DNA of 64,000 bases from an uncultured Lachnospiraceae bacterium. GTDB taxonomy: Bacteria > Bacillota > Clostridia > Lachnospirales > Lachnospiraceae. The stretch is taken from the NCBI GenBank assembly GCA_934293575.1, contig CAKQYU010000012.1, positions 1 to 64,000 of the forward strand, in the 5' to 3' direction. Of this stretch, positions 33,642-43,029 are shown piece by piece. The notes beneath the pieces were generated by a model. That model ran no database searches, was not told where the DNA came from, and worked only from the letters and a program-made list of their open reading frames with translations. Both the position numbers and the translations under genes were made by a program. How positions within the stretch are numbered: position 1 is the stretch's first letter; every line of letters begins with the position of its first letter.

Positions 33642-35039
33642 TCATTTATGCTTTTCCGCAATTAATATCGGTTGAAATTCCTGTATATCCTTTGCAATTT
33701 CCTTACTTAACAACAACATACAGATTAAGTTCGGTATTGCCATTAATGCATTTGCAATATCAGAAAAGTTCCAGACAATATCCAACGTCTGTGTACATCC
33801 TACATAGCATACCAGTGAAAATACAATCCGATAAACCATATTATATTTATGGGTTCCAAAAATATACTCCCATGCCTTTTCACCATGGTATTCCCATCCG
33901 AGAATTGTTGAAAAAGCAAATAGTGCAATACCGATTGCAACCACCCAGCCTCCGGGCGTTCCCAGTACCGTCTTAAATGCTTCAATCGTAAGATCCGAAC
34001 CCTTTACCAGATTTCCCGCTGCATCGGTCATTCCAAGAACACCGGAAGATGCAATTGCAAGTCCGGTAATCGTACATACAACTATGGTATCCCAAAATGT
34101 TCCCGTCATATTGATATATGCCTGACGAACCGGATTGTCCGTTGTCGCTGCCGCTGCTGTAATTGCTGCGGAACCCATTCCTGCCTCATTCGAAAACACA
34201 CCACGGGCAACACCATATCGCATTGCATTCATCATGGATGCCACAATTGAACCGCACAAACCGCCGCCTACGGCTTTAACGGAAAATGCCATTTTAAATA
34301 TCATGACAATACCGGATGGGATATTGCCAATATTTCCTATAATTACAATCAGACCACAAATTACATAAAAGATTGCCATTAACGGAACAACCACAGACGA
34401 TACCTTAGAAATAGACTGGATTCCTCCTACAATAATTATCAAAGCCAGCACTGTGATGATAATTCCGGTTATCCAGGTTGGCACCTGAAATGTTGTTTGT
34501 AATGCACTGGCAATGGAATTTCCCTGTGTCATGTTTCCAATACCGAAAGAAGCAATGACTGCAAAGACTGCAAACAACATACCAAGAATTGCACCAAAGG
34601 TTTTATTTTTCAATCCTTTTTTCATCGTGTACATCGGTCCGCCGGACATCTCGCCCTTTTCATTCACTTCACGGTACTTAATTGCAAGCATACATTCCGA
34701 AAACTTTGAAGTCAATCCAAAACAGGCAGAAATCCACATCCATACCAACGCACCCGGTCCACCGGAAACCATTGCAGTTGCAACACCAACGATATTTCCG
34801 GTTCCAATCGTCGCCGCTAATGCAGTCGTCAATGCAGAAAACGGTGATACATCACCTTCCCCGCGATTCGTTGTTCTCGCCTCCTTACTCAATGTACTTT
34901 TAATCGCATATCCAAGATTACGCCAAGGCAGAAACCTTGTCCGGATTGTCAGGAAAATTCCGGTTCCAACCAGTAAAACCAACATAACCGGTCCCCAGAC
35001 AAAATCATCCACCATACTTATGATATCTGCTAACTTCAT
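33642..35039 (-). CDS. Sodium:alanine symporter (AGCS family)
   Basis: A 465-residue Na+-coupled amino acid importer with about eleven helices. The AGCS signature is GEGDVSPFSALTTALAATIG followed by GTGNIVGVATA, with SGGPMYTMKKGLK after helix 3 and GVFSNEAGMGSAAI. Two ATGs are near; GGGAGG is eight bases from the second (35037-35039), so that is chosen. Substrate is alanine or glycine by family. Confidence 0.94.
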   Translation of the reverse strand: MKLADIISMVDDFVWGPVMLVLLVGTGIFLTIRTRFLPWRNLGYAIKSTLSKEARTTNRGEGDVSPFSALTTALAATIGTGNIVGVATAMVSGGPGALVWMWISACFGLTSKFSECMLAIKYREVNEKGEMSGGPMYTMKKGLKNKTFGAILGMLFAVFAVIASFGIGNMTQGNSIASALQTTFQVPTWITGIIITVLALIIIVGGIQSISKVSSVVVPLMAIFYVICGLIVIIGNIGNIPSGIVMIFKMAFSVKAVGGGLCGSIVASMMNAMRYGVARGVFSNEAGMGSAAITAAAATTDNPVRQAYINMTGTFWDTIVVCTITGLAIASSGVLGMTDAAGNLVKGSDLTIEAFKTVLGTPGGWVVAIGIALFAFSTILGWEYHGEKAWEYIFGTHKYNMVYRIVFSLVCYVGCTQTLDIVWNFSDIANALMAIPNLICMLLLSKEIAKDIQEFQPILIAEKHK

Positions 35040-35141
35040 ATCCATTTCCTCCCTTTTCTGTCTTATTTATCCTATGTACAACCTGTTACATCTATACCAC
35101 CATGCAGCATTTATCCGTTTCCGATGGGATTATACATAAAA

Positions 35142-35178
35142 AAATGGAGGATATGCGTTCCCACAACATCCTCCATTG
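35142..35178 (-). terminator. Terminator of the unknown Rossmann-like gene
   Basis: On the minus strand AATGGAGGAT and ATCCTCCATT pair around a 15-base loop and are followed by seven T. Confidence 0.85.
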
Positions 35179-35214
35179 GAATACATTTACTATACACAAA
35201 AACACAGCCATCTG

Positions 35215-36135
35215 TCAAGCTACTTCTTTTGTCCGGTCAATTTGCTGTATTAACATTTCATAATATATTGCTCTTTTTACATCAAACGGCCAAAGTAATA
35301 GTTTTTCCAAAACTGCAATATCTCTTTTTCTTATATCCGTAATGGCTCCATAAGCACCCTCTATGGCACAATCCGGAACCTCTTTCATCCGATACAGTTC
35401 TTCCGGATGTTCTATCACATCCCATTCGTTCCCTATAATACAGGTTTTCCTTGCCATACGAAGCAAGGTATCATTTACAGCCGGAACCAACTGCCGGTTG
35501 TATTCCTTCAACAAATTCAGAAACGGAAGTTTGACCTCTTCCTCCTCTTCAAACTGTTCCTGACACAGATAGGACAAAAAGGTCTGATAAATATATCCAT
35601 ACATTCCCTGTAACTGGCTATGCACCCCAAAACACCATACATAATCATAGGTTCGGTACTCCGGGATTGATTTGTTCCGATACTGCTCTTTCACACAATC
35701 CATAGCATATTTACAAAAGGACTCCGGTGTCATTCTGCCCCCTTCCTCCTGTAAATATCTCTGTAATTTTTCTGCAAAGACTTTATAATCTTCATCATAG
35801 ATTCCGGTCAGTGAAAAAATCTGCGTATCAACTTTAGCCGACTCAATTTTCGGAACCGATGCCTCCATTACTTCACTGTCCATATCCATCAATGTAATAT
35901 GCGAAAAATATGGCAGTAATCTTTGTAAATCCAAGTCATTTAATCTTCCTGCTCCTATAATTGCCAAAGTCGGAAGTGAAATCTCCTCATACATATGTCT
36001 GGTTACATTCAGAGGAATTTCCTCTCCATCCGCTAACCCAATCAAATAATCTGTCAGGGTATTCCGATATGCGGACCAATCCTCATATGCGTCTGCCATT
36101 ATAAAGTTTTTTTTCATTTGTTCATATATACCCAT
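35215..36135 (-). CDS. Unknown Rossmann-like (methyltransferase-like) protein
   Basis: I do not recognise a named family. Residues about 54-90 (LPTLAIIGAGRLNDLDLQRL then HITLMDMDSEVME) look like the SAM-binding strand-loop and acidic second strand of class I methyltransferases, and YDYVWCFGVHSQLQGMYGYI would be motif IV. The protein is cytosolic, with EEEEE near the middle of the C-terminal half. The start is uncertain: no clear ribosome site precedes the ATG at 36135 or the one at 36117. It stands alone with its own terminator. Confidence 0.65.
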   Translation of the reverse strand: MGIYEQMKKNFIMADAYEDWSAYRNTLTDYLIGLADGEEIPLNVTRHMYEEISLPTLAIIGAGRLNDLDLQRLLPYFSHITLMDMDSEVMEASVPKIESAKVDTQIFSLTGIYDEDYKVFAEKLQRYLQEEGGRMTPESFCKYAMDCVKEQYRNKSIPEYRTYDYVWCFGVHSQLQGMYGYIYQTFLSYLCQEQFEEEEEVKLPFLNLLKEYNRQLVPAVNDTLLRMARKTCIIGNEWDVIEHPEELYRMKEVPDCAIEGAYGAITDIRKRDIAVLEKLLLWPFDVKRAIYYEMLIQQIDRTKEVA

Positions 36136-36164
36136 ATGCTCTAATGTCCAATAAACAAATACTC

Positions 36165-37550
36165 TTATCTTTCATCCATTGGAATATATGCTCTGTTTTT
36201 CTTAACCGCCTTGTATGCCGGACGAATAATTTTTCCCTGATTGATTAATTCCTCAATTCGGTGTGCACTCCATCCTGCGGTTCTTGCTACTGCAAATAAC
36301 GGTGTAAATAATTCCATCGGCAGACCTAACATCTGATATACAAATCCGGAGTAGAAGTCTACATTCGCACTGACACCCTTATAAATCTTACGTTCCTGTG
36401 CAATCACTTCCGGTGCAAGCCGTTCTACATTGGAATACAACTGATATTCTTTTTCATATCCCTTTTCTACGGATAATTTTTCTACGAATCCCTTAAAGAC
36501 TTTTGCTCTTGGGTCGGAAATGGAATAAACCGCATGTCCCATACCATAAATCAGACCAGCCTTGTCAAATGCTTCTTTATGTAATAATTTCTTTAAGTAT
36601 TCCTTTATCTCTTCATCATTATTCCAGTCTTTTACATTTTCCTTCATATCCGCAAACATCTTGGTTACCTTGATATTGGCACCACCATGCTTTGGTCCCT
36701 TCAAAGAACCTAAAGAAGCAGCCATAGATGAATATGTATCGGTACCGGAAGAAGTTACAACGTGTGTTGTAAATGTTGAGTTATTACCGCCACCATGTTC
36801 CGCATGTAATACTAACGCCAAATCCAGAATTCTGGCTTCCAATTCCGAATACTGACTGTCTGCACGCAACACATATAAAAGATTCTCCGCTGTTGATAAT
36901 CCCGGTTGCGGTGTATGAATAAACAAACTGTTTCCGTCATGATAATGGCTGTATGCCTGATATCCATATACGGAAAGAAGCGGCATAACCGCAATCAACT
37001 GCAAGCACTGTCTTAACACGTTCGGAATGGAAGTATCATCTCCCTTTTCATCATATGCGTATAAGGTCAGTACACTTCTTTGTAACGTATTCATCATATC
37101 CTTACTCGGTGCTTTTAAAATAATATCTCTTACAAAATGCGTCGGCAACGACATACGATAATCGGAAAGGATTTTATTAATTTTCTCTAATCCCTTTGCA
37201 TCCGGCAACTGACCAAATAAAAGTAAATATACTGTTTCCTCAAAACCAAATCGTTTCTCATTAATAAAGCCGGCTACAATATCCTCTACATCAACACCCT
37301 GATAATATAACTTACCTTCACATGGAATCAAATCATTATCTTCCACAATATAAGACTGAATCTTAGAAACTTCCGTCAATCCGGCAAGAACACCCTTACC
37401 GTTAATATCTCTAAGACCTCTCTTTACTTCATATTTTGTATAAAGGTCCGAATCAATTCTTAAATTCTCCAAACACAAATTGGATAATTCGCTAATCTCT
37501 TCTGTAATTTGTGAATAATCGCTTATTCTCTGCTCGTGGTTGTCAAACAT
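36165..37550 (-). CDS. gltA: Citrate synthase
   Basis: A 461-residue enzyme that condenses acetyl-CoA with oxaloacetate. The catalytic residues are visible as the histidine in LHAEHGGGNNSTFT, the histidine in GLIYGMGHAVY and the aspartate in SANVDFYSGFVYQML. The N-terminal extension of about 70 residues fits the longer clostridial enzymes. The frame is open to 37625, but AAAGGGTG before the ATG at 37548-37550 sets the start. No aconitase or isocitrate dehydrogenase is adjacent. A methylcitrate activity cannot be ruled out. Confidence 0.92.
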   Translation of the reverse strand: MFDNHEQRISDYSQITEEISELSNLCLENLRIDSDLYTKYEVKRGLRDINGKGVLAGLTEVSKIQSYIVEDNDLIPCEGKLYYQGVDVEDIVAGFINEKRFGFEETVYLLLFGQLPDAKGLEKINKILSDYRMSLPTHFVRDIILKAPSKDMMNTLQRSVLTLYAYDEKGDDTSIPNVLRQCLQLIAVMPLLSVYGYQAYSHYHDGNSLFIHTPQPGLSTAENLLYVLRADSQYSELEARILDLALVLHAEHGGGNNSTFTTHVVTSSGTDTYSSMAASLGSLKGPKHGGANIKVTKMFADMKENVKDWNNDEEIKEYLKKLLHKEAFDKAGLIYGMGHAVYSISDPRAKVFKGFVEKLSVEKGYEKEYQLYSNVERLAPEVIAQERKIYKGVSANVDFYSGFVYQMLGLPMELFTPLFAVARTAGWSAHRIEELINQGKIIRPAYKAVKKNRAYIPMDER

Positions 37551-37651
37551 ACAATCACCCTTTCTGAAATTCTTATCAATTTTACTCCAGATGATATTAT
37601 ACCATATTTTACCTTGCAATCCCACAAAAAATTTATTTTTATAAAAAAATC

Positions 37652-37690
37652 AAGCCGCCACTACAATTTCCTGTAATGGCGGCTTAATTT
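37652..37690. terminator. Terminator of the purF-purB operon
   Basis: AAGCCGCCA and TGGCGGCTT with an inner ACA/TGT pair form a hairpin; A runs on the left give a U tract on the minus strand. Confidence 0.82.
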
Positions 37691-37718
37691 TCTGTTTTAT
37701 TCAAACGGTTTGATATAT

Positions 37719-39170
37719 TTATACGTTGATTTCGGCTGTCATACCAAGTACATCACTGTTTGCAGTCAAAATCGGTTTTACCACTTCTGAAATAAACTCT
37801 TCTGTCTGCTGCGGAGCACGTCCAACGAAATTCTTTGGCTCTAACAATGCCTCTATCATCTCTTTTGTCATACCAAAGGCAGGGTCATTTGCAATCCGGT
37901 CTACCAAATCATTTTCCTTACCCTCAACCTTGACAACAGCTCCGGCTGCCATAGAATGTTCACGAATCTTTTCATGAAGTACCTGACGGTCACCTCCACG
38001 CATGGTTGCATCCATCATAATGTTTTCGGTTGCCATAAACGGAATCTCTTTCATGAAATGCTGATAAATTACTTTATCATATACAACCAATCCATCTACC
38101 ACATTCAGATACAAATCCAAAATACCGTCAATTGCCAAAAATGCTTCCGGTACCGAAATACGCTTATTGGCTGAATCATCCAAGGTTCTCTCAAACCACT
38201 GTGTTGCCGAAACAATTGCAGGGTTTAATGCATCTACCATGACATAGTTTGCAAGGGATGCAATTCTTTCCGAACGCATTGGGTTTCTCTTATATGCCAT
38301 AGCCGATGAACCAATCTGATTCTTTTCAAACGGTTCCTCTACTTCTTTTAAATGCTGTAACAAACGGACATCGTTTGAGAACTTATGTGCACTCATGGCA
38401 ATTCCGCTTAAAACATTCAAAATTCTGGCATCTACTTTACGGGAATAGGTCTGTCCGGATACCGGATAACACTCCTTAAATCCCATCTTTTCCGCAATCA
38501 TACCGTCAATCTTACGAACTGTCTCATGATCTCCGTTGAACAACTCCAAAAAGCTTGCCTGGGTTCCGGTTGTACCCTTACATCCCAATAGCTTCTGCTG
38601 ATCAATCATATATTCCAAATCCGACAAATCCAGTAATAATTCTTCCATCCACAAAGTTGCACGTTTACCGACGGTTGTTGGCTGTGCCGGCTGGAAATGC
38701 GTAAACGCAAGAGTAGGAAGATCCTTATACTGCATAGCAAATTTTGAAAGCTCATTAATTACATTTAATAATTTCTTACGAACAAGCTTCATTGCCTCTG
38801 TCATGATAATTACATCTGTATTATCACCAACATAACAGCTTGTTGCTCCAAGATGAATAATTCCCGCTGCTGCCGGACACTGTTTTCCATAGGCATATAC
38901 GTGACTCATTACATCATGACGAACCTGTTTTTCTCTTTTCTTCGCAACATCATAATTAATGTCATTCTGGAAAGCTTTTAATTCCTCAATCTGCTCATCT
39001 GTAATTCTTGGATTACCCATGTTATCCTTCAAACCTAATTCCTGCTCTGTCTGCGCAAGTGCAATCCATAATTTTCTCCAGGTTTTGAACTTCATATCCG
39101 GTGAGAAAATATACTGCATTTCCTTACTTGCATAACGCTCTGAAAGTGGACTTACGTATTTGTCTTTCAT
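37719..39170 (-). CDS. purB: Adenylosuccinate lyase
   Basis: A 483-residue fumarase-superfamily enzyme that acts twice in purine synthesis, on SAICAR and on adenylosuccinate. The superfamily signature is SSAMAYKRNPMRSERI; FTHFQPAQPTTVGKR and LGATSCYVGDN also fit. AAGGAG seven bases before the ATG at 39168-39170 decides the start. It is downstream of purF in the same direction, with a 68-base gap. Confidence 0.96.
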   Translation of the reverse strand: MKDKYVSPLSERYASKEMQYIFSPDMKFKTWRKLWIALAQTEQELGLKDNMGNPRITDEQIEELKAFQNDINYDVAKKREKQVRHDVMSHVYAYGKQCPAAAGIIHLGATSCYVGDNTDVIIMTEAMKLVRKKLLNVINELSKFAMQYKDLPTLAFTHFQPAQPTTVGKRATLWMEELLLDLSDLEYMIDQQKLLGCKGTTGTQASFLELFNGDHETVRKIDGMIAEKMGFKECYPVSGQTYSRKVDARILNVLSGIAMSAHKFSNDVRLLQHLKEVEEPFEKNQIGSSAMAYKRNPMRSERIASLANYVMVDALNPAIVSATQWFERTLDDSANKRISVPEAFLAIDGILDLYLNVVDGLVVYDKVIYQHFMKEIPFMATENIMMDATMRGGDRQVLHEKIREHSMAAGAVVKVEGKENDLVDRIANDPAFGMTKEMIEALLEPKNFVGRAPQQTEEFISEVVKPILTANSDVLGMTAEINV

Positions 39171-39238
39171 ATTCATTCTCCTTAAAGTGTATTTTACATT
39201 TACAATAATGTATTCTAACACATTTATGGAAAAATGTG

Positions 39239-40702
39239 TTACTTTTTCTTATTTTCTCTGACAGATGTATCATGCTCTCCCCGGATATCCTCCTTCGGTG
39301 GCTCAATCGGATAATTTCCGCTAAAGCATCCGTCACAATATTGTTTTCCGTTTGTCAATTCCGGCAACCTCTTTAATTCCAGATATCCCAAAGAATCCGC
39401 TCCCAGAATTTCACAGATTTCTTCAACGGAACGATTATGTGCGATTAACTGATCCTCGCTCGGAATATCCGTACCAAAATAACATGGATGTAAAAACGGA
39501 GGCGAAGAAATTCTTACATGAACCTCAGTTGCACCCGCATCCCTTAACATTTTGACAATCCGGTCAGAAGTTGTTCCTCTGACGATGGAATCATCTATCA
39601 TAATAACACGTTTGCCCTTTACCGCATTTTTCAGGACATTTAATTTTACACGCACACTGGATTCTCTCTGACTCTGCTTCGGTTTGATAAAGGTCCGTCC
39701 GACATATCCGTTTTTGACAAAAGCCGTACCGTAAGGAATTCCGGATTCCAAAGAATATCCCAATGCTGCCGCATTACCGGATTCCGGTACTCCGACCACA
39801 ATATCTGCCTTTACCGGCGAATCCTTTGCCAGACATCTGCCCGCAATAATTCTTGACTGATAAACACTCATTTTGTCAAATACACTGTCCGGTCTTGCAA
39901 AATAAATGTATTCAAATATACATCTGGCATGTTCCTTCTGACACATATTCTTATAAGATACAATTCCGTTTTCCGGTGTGATTGTTACCATTTCACCCGG
40001 TTCCACATCCCGGACAAACTCCGCGTCAATCGTATCTAAGGCGCAGCTTTCCGATGCCAGTATATATGCATTGTTCCGCTTGCCGATACAAAGCGGACGG
40101 AACCCAAACGGATCCCTTGCACCAATCAGCTTTCTCGGACTCATTACAATAAGAGAATAGGAACCCTTTACCTTCTTTAATGCATTTAAAACCGCATTTT
40201 CTACCGTATCTGTTTTAACACGTTCTCTTGCGATATGATATGCAATCACCTCGGAATCGATTGTTGTCTGAAAAATCGCTCCTCCCAATTCCAGTTCTCT
40301 CCGTAACTCCGGCGCATTAACAAGATTACCATTATGAGCAAGTCCCAATGTACCTTTTACATAATTTAATACCAATGGCTGTGCATTTTCTCTGGTGGAT
40401 GCTCCGGCTGTCGAATAACGGACGTGACCTACACCGATATTACCCTTCAGTTTTTCCAAATCCTCCGGCGTAAACACTTCATTTACCAGACCCATGCCCT
40501 TTGCGGATAGAACCTTTCCCTTCGGTCCTTCCGTATCGGAAACGGCAATACCACAGCTTTCCTGTCCACGATGCTGTAAAGCAAACAACCCATAATAAAT
40601 GGATGCCGCAACATCATTGCCATCAAAGTCATAAATACCAAACACACCACATTCCTCATGCAATGCATCTTCATCATAAGAATTATCAAATATTTCGCTC
40701 AT
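39239..40702 (-). CDS. purF: Amidophosphoribosyltransferase
   Basis: The canonical enzyme that makes phosphoribosylamine from PRPP and glutamine. From the ATG at 40700-40702 (GAGGAG six bases upstream), a 17-residue propeptide ends HEE before the catalytic Cys18 of CGVFGIYDFDG. The glutaminase residues LQHRGQES and LAHNGNLVN and the PRPP loop VIMIDDSIVRGTT are all present. Four cysteines (ARCIFEY, HPCYFG, YCDGC) are placed as the 4Fe-4S ligands of the Bacillus type. Compare the altered paralogue at 30595-32004. Confidence 0.96.
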   Translation of the reverse strand: MSEIFDNSYDEDALHEECGVFGIYDFDGNDVAASIYYGLFALQHRGQESCGIAVSDTEGPKGKVLSAKGMGLVNEVFTPEDLEKLKGNIGVGHVRYSTAGASTRENAQPLVLNYVKGTLGLAHNGNLVNAPELRRELELGGAIFQTTIDSEVIAYHIARERVKTDTVENAVLNALKKVKGSYSLIVMSPRKLIGARDPFGFRPLCIGKRNNAYILASESCALDTIDAEFVRDVEPGEMVTITPENGIVSYKNMCQKEHARCIFEYIYFARPDSVFDKMSVYQSRIIAGRCLAKDSPVKADIVVGVPESGNAAALGYSLESGIPYGTAFVKNGYVGRTFIKPKQSQRESSVRVKLNVLKNAVKGKRVIMIDDSIVRGTTSDRIVKMLRDAGATEVHVRISSPPFLHPCYFGTDIPSEDQLIAHNRSVEEICEILGADSLGYLELKRLPELTNGKQYCDGCFSGNYPIEPPKEDIRGEHDTSVRENKKK

Positions 40703-40778
40703 ATCAGGCTCCTCATTCATCATATAAACATTATAAAGATATAACATTATTTCACATCTAGGTTATAACACCAATCTG

Positions 40779-40807
40779 ATGTTAGTATGTTTTTGTTTAA
40801 TTGTCAA
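40779..40807 (-). promoter_or_regulatory. Promoter of purF-purB
   Basis: On the minus strand TTGACA (40802-40807) and TAACAT (40779-40784) with 17-bp spacing. I see no purine riboswitch in this leader. Confidence 0.65.
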
Positions 40808-40900
40808 TGCGAAGTCATAAAAAATCTGAAAATGTTTGTTATTTGATCTCTTATATGCTATACTTTCATCTAATTAAGAGTGTCAATCGGAGGTTCGAAA

Positions 40901-41263
40901 ATGCAGGAAAAAAGACGATATAAAAGATTACCTATTCATCTGACTTTAGAAGTTTCAGAAGTGTTTAAGCAGGATAACGATATTATCCGGGATATGAATG
41001 CCGAAGTGGAAGTATTTGATATTTCCAAAGCCGGTATCGGTTTTACAACCTCAACCTTTATTCCGGAAGGCTACTATTTCAATGCAACAATTTTATTTGA
41101 AACATCCGAGCAGAAGATTTTAACCGTAGTCAAGATTTTACACCGTTTTGAATTATCTGAAAATCTGTATCGTTATGGCTGTGAATTTACCGGACTTGCC
41201 GGAATCTTTGATTCCTTCTTTGACGAATACGAACAATCCATTCTTAACAATGAAGCGGAATAA
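40901..41263 (+). CDS. PilZ domain protein
   Basis: A 120-residue single PilZ domain, a cyclic-di-GMP receptor. Both binding motifs are present: RRYKRLP at residues 5-11 (RxxxR) and DISKAGIGF (DxSxxG). CGGAGG seven bases before the ATG at 40901-40903 fixes the start. It stands alone, with a terminator immediately after. In Clostridia such proteins link c-di-GMP to motility or surface functions; the partner is unknown. Confidence 0.88.
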   Translation: MQEKRRYKRLPIHLTLEVSEVFKQDNDIIRDMNAEVEVFDISKAGIGFTTSTFIPEGYYFNATILFETSEQKILTVVKILHRFELSENLYRYGCEFTGLAGIFDSFFDEYEQSILNNEAE

Positions 41264-41267
41264 GATA

Positions 41268-41306
41268 AAAAGATGGGGATATCAATTCTGATATCCCCAT
41301 CTTTTT
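41268..41306. terminator. Bidirectional terminator
   Basis: AAAAAGATGGGGATATCA and TGATATCCCCATCTTTTT pair perfectly around ATTC between convergent genes. Confidence 0.93.
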
Positions 41307-41610
41307 ATATGCAGAAAAATTCTACAATCAATACCGTTACACAACAGATTCCTGCTACCGTAACCATTTTTGCTCCTCTAAGTGATACAATGATACCAAC
41401 GATCAATGCAGCTACACCCGCTATCGGAACCTGTGTCGCCTTTATAATTGCCGGAAATGTCATAACCGCGATTGTGACATAAGGCACATAATATAAAAAT
41501 GATTTTATGAATTCATTTTCTATCGGTTTTCGAATCAACGTAAGCGGCAATGCCCGAATCAGATAGGTAACGCCTGCCATAATTAATATATATATCCAGA
41601 TATTATCCAT
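41305..41610 (-). CDS. azlD: AzlD family branched-chain amino acid exporter subunit
   Basis: A 101-residue protein with four hydrophobic helices. It begins MDNIWIYILIMAGVTYLIRA and has LPLTLIRKPIENEFIKSFLY followed by VPYVTIAVMTFP, typical of AzlD. GGGGGATACGA precedes the ATG, and it overlaps azlC by eight bases. With AzlC it exports branched-chain amino acids. Confidence 0.9.
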   Translation of the reverse strand: MDNIWIYILIMAGVTYLIRALPLTLIRKPIENEFIKSFLYYVPYVTIAVMTFPAIIKATQVPIAGVAALIVGIIVSLRGAKMVTVAGICCVTVLIVEFFCI

Positions 41611-42313
41611 TCGTATCCCCCTTTACCGGCACAATAACAGCCGCCAAAGCGGCAATCACAACTGTCAGGAAAATCGTCCGGTTACCGCTTGCCCAATTGG
41701 ATACAACCGGTAAATAATTAAACAGGTAACTTGCAAGAAAACTGATAATCACAAGAATTCCGATTACTTTATTTTCCTTCGATGGTGGAATAATGATTGC
41801 AAGAAACATTCCGTATAACGCAACCGACAAGGCACTTACAATCCGTATCGGCAACAGATTTCCGGCAATAATTCCGCAAGATGTTCCAATTGACCATAAT
41901 GGCACGGATGCAAGAAACGCTCCGTAATTATAGTAAGGACTTAACCAGCCCTTTCTGACAATGGATATTCCAAAAATCTCATCCGTCACTCCGAATGCCA
42001 TCAGGAAACGATGTTTTAAAGATGTCTCCGGTGATAAATGCTGACTCAGGGCACAACTCATTAAAATATATCTGGCATTCGTAACAAGCATGGCGATTGC
42101 CAACGGAATATATCTGACATGCTCTGCCATCATTGTAAATCCAACATATTCTCCCGCTGATGCAACAATAAAAAGACTTGCAAAAAATCCCTGCAAGGCA
42201 TTCATTCCGGCATCTCTTGCTATAATTCCCAGGGAAAAAGCAACCGCAAAATATCCCAATCCAATCGGGATTCCATCCTGGAAGCCCTCCTTTAATTCTT
42301 TTGTTTTACTCAT
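41603..42313 (-). CDS. azlC: AzlC family branched-chain amino acid exporter
   Basis: A 236-residue membrane protein whose start (GFQDGIPIGLGYFAVAFSLG) and MAFGVTDEIFGISIVRKG segment are diagnostic of AzlC. About seven helices. The ribosome site is weak, so translation may depend on the DUF1648 gene ending 23 bases upstream. It forms a pair with AzlD. Confidence 0.9.
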   Translation of the reverse strand: MSKTKELKEGFQDGIPIGLGYFAVAFSLGIIARDAGMNALQGFFASLFIVASAGEYVGFTMMAEHVRYIPLAIAMLVTNARYILMSCALSQHLSPETSLKHRFLMAFGVTDEIFGISIVRKGWLSPYYNYGAFLASVPLWSIGTSCGIIAGNLLPIRIVSALSVALYGMFLAIIIPPSKENKVIGILVIISFLASYLFNYLPVVSNWASGNRTIFLTVVIAALAAVIVPVKGDTNG

Positions 42314-42336
42314 AATCTATGTACTCTGTCTACTTT

Positions 42337-42816
42337 CTATTTATTGCGTTTGTAAGATATTACACAAAATAAAATAATATCCGCAAAGATTAATATAACA
42401 TATAAGAAAGTAAATACAAGCATAAATTTTGCAAATGAAAAATACATCATCCCTGTAAATACCAAACTAAAAACAGCATCCAAAAATTCCAGTCCAATCA
42501 ACATGGAAACCATGGACCGATAAACCAAAACTGCCTTTTGAGGGTTGACTTTAAACGGCATATTCCACATGGAAATCGGTAAAAAGTGCATCATTACGCT
42601 GATTAGTCCGTTTGTAAAAAGCATTAAAATGGGCATCAGCAATAAACCGGTTGACGAACCATATCCCGAAACTTCACCATTCGCTTCAAAATTGACTGCA
42701 ATTTCTTTTGGAAGTGTACAGACTCCTATAATTGCAACAATCAGACTGATTATTATGATTACATAGGAAATAATTTCAAACACCAACTGTACTTTTGTAT
42801 AAATTCCCTTTTTCAT
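42337..42816 (-). CDS. DUF1648-like membrane protein
   Basis: A 159-residue protein with four membrane helices. The motif after the first helix, LPKEIAVNFEANGEVSGYGS, is the DUF1648 signature (P-x-x-I-x-x-H/N-F-x-x-x-G). These small proteins are often encoded with a regulator; here the ribbon-helix-helix gene ends 15 bases upstream. Function unknown. Confidence 0.72.
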   Translation of the reverse strand: MKKGIYTKVQLVFEIISYVIIIISLIVAIIGVCTLPKEIAVNFEANGEVSGYGSSTGLLLMPILMLFTNGLISVMMHFLPISMWNMPFKVNPQKAVLVYRSMVSMLIGLEFLDAVFSLVFTGMMYFSFAKFMLVFTFLYVILIFADIILFCVISYKRNK

Positions 42817-42831
42817 ATCATTTTCCCCATC

Positions 42832-43029
42832 CTAACGGATATCCAATTCCGGCGGAACATCAATTTCTTCCGATACATATTTTCCATCCTTTTTCCGTTG
42901 TCTGACACACTCTGAAAGCAAATACTCTATCTGTCCGTTTACAGAGCGGAAATCATCTTCTGCCCATGCGGCAATATCGGCATACAATTTTTCAGACAAC
43001 CGAAGCGGTATTTGTTTTTTGGCTGCCAT
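42832..43029 (-). CDS. Ribbon-helix-helix (Arc-like) DNA-binding protein
   Basis: A 65-residue protein. The basic start KKQIPLRLSEKLYADIAAWA has the short beta strand (IPLRL) and helix of ribbon-helix-helix proteins, and SVNGQIEYLLSECVRQRKK is the second helix. Its ATG overlaps the SPFH gene stop by one base (TAATG). No toxin-like partner is seen, so it is more likely a regulator of its own operon, for which the paired palindromes at 44098-44116 are a candidate target. Confidence 0.75.
   Translation of the reverse strand: MAAKKQIPLRLSEKLYADIAAWAEDDFRSVNGQIEYLLSECVRQRKKDGKYVSEEIDVPPELDIR

Noticed and set aside
34513..35139. A 208-codon open frame opposite the AGCS transporter
   Set aside because: It is a shadow of a highly conserved transporter on the other strand.
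40703..40778. A purine riboswitch in the purF leader
   Set aside because: The core TTTCTACC and paired loops are absent; the only purine aptamer seen is at 48661-48720.
42832..43029. Ribbon-helix-helix protein as antitoxin of a toxin-antitoxin pair
   Set aside because: Neighbours are SPFH and DUF1648 membrane proteins with no toxin fold; an operon regulator is more likely.
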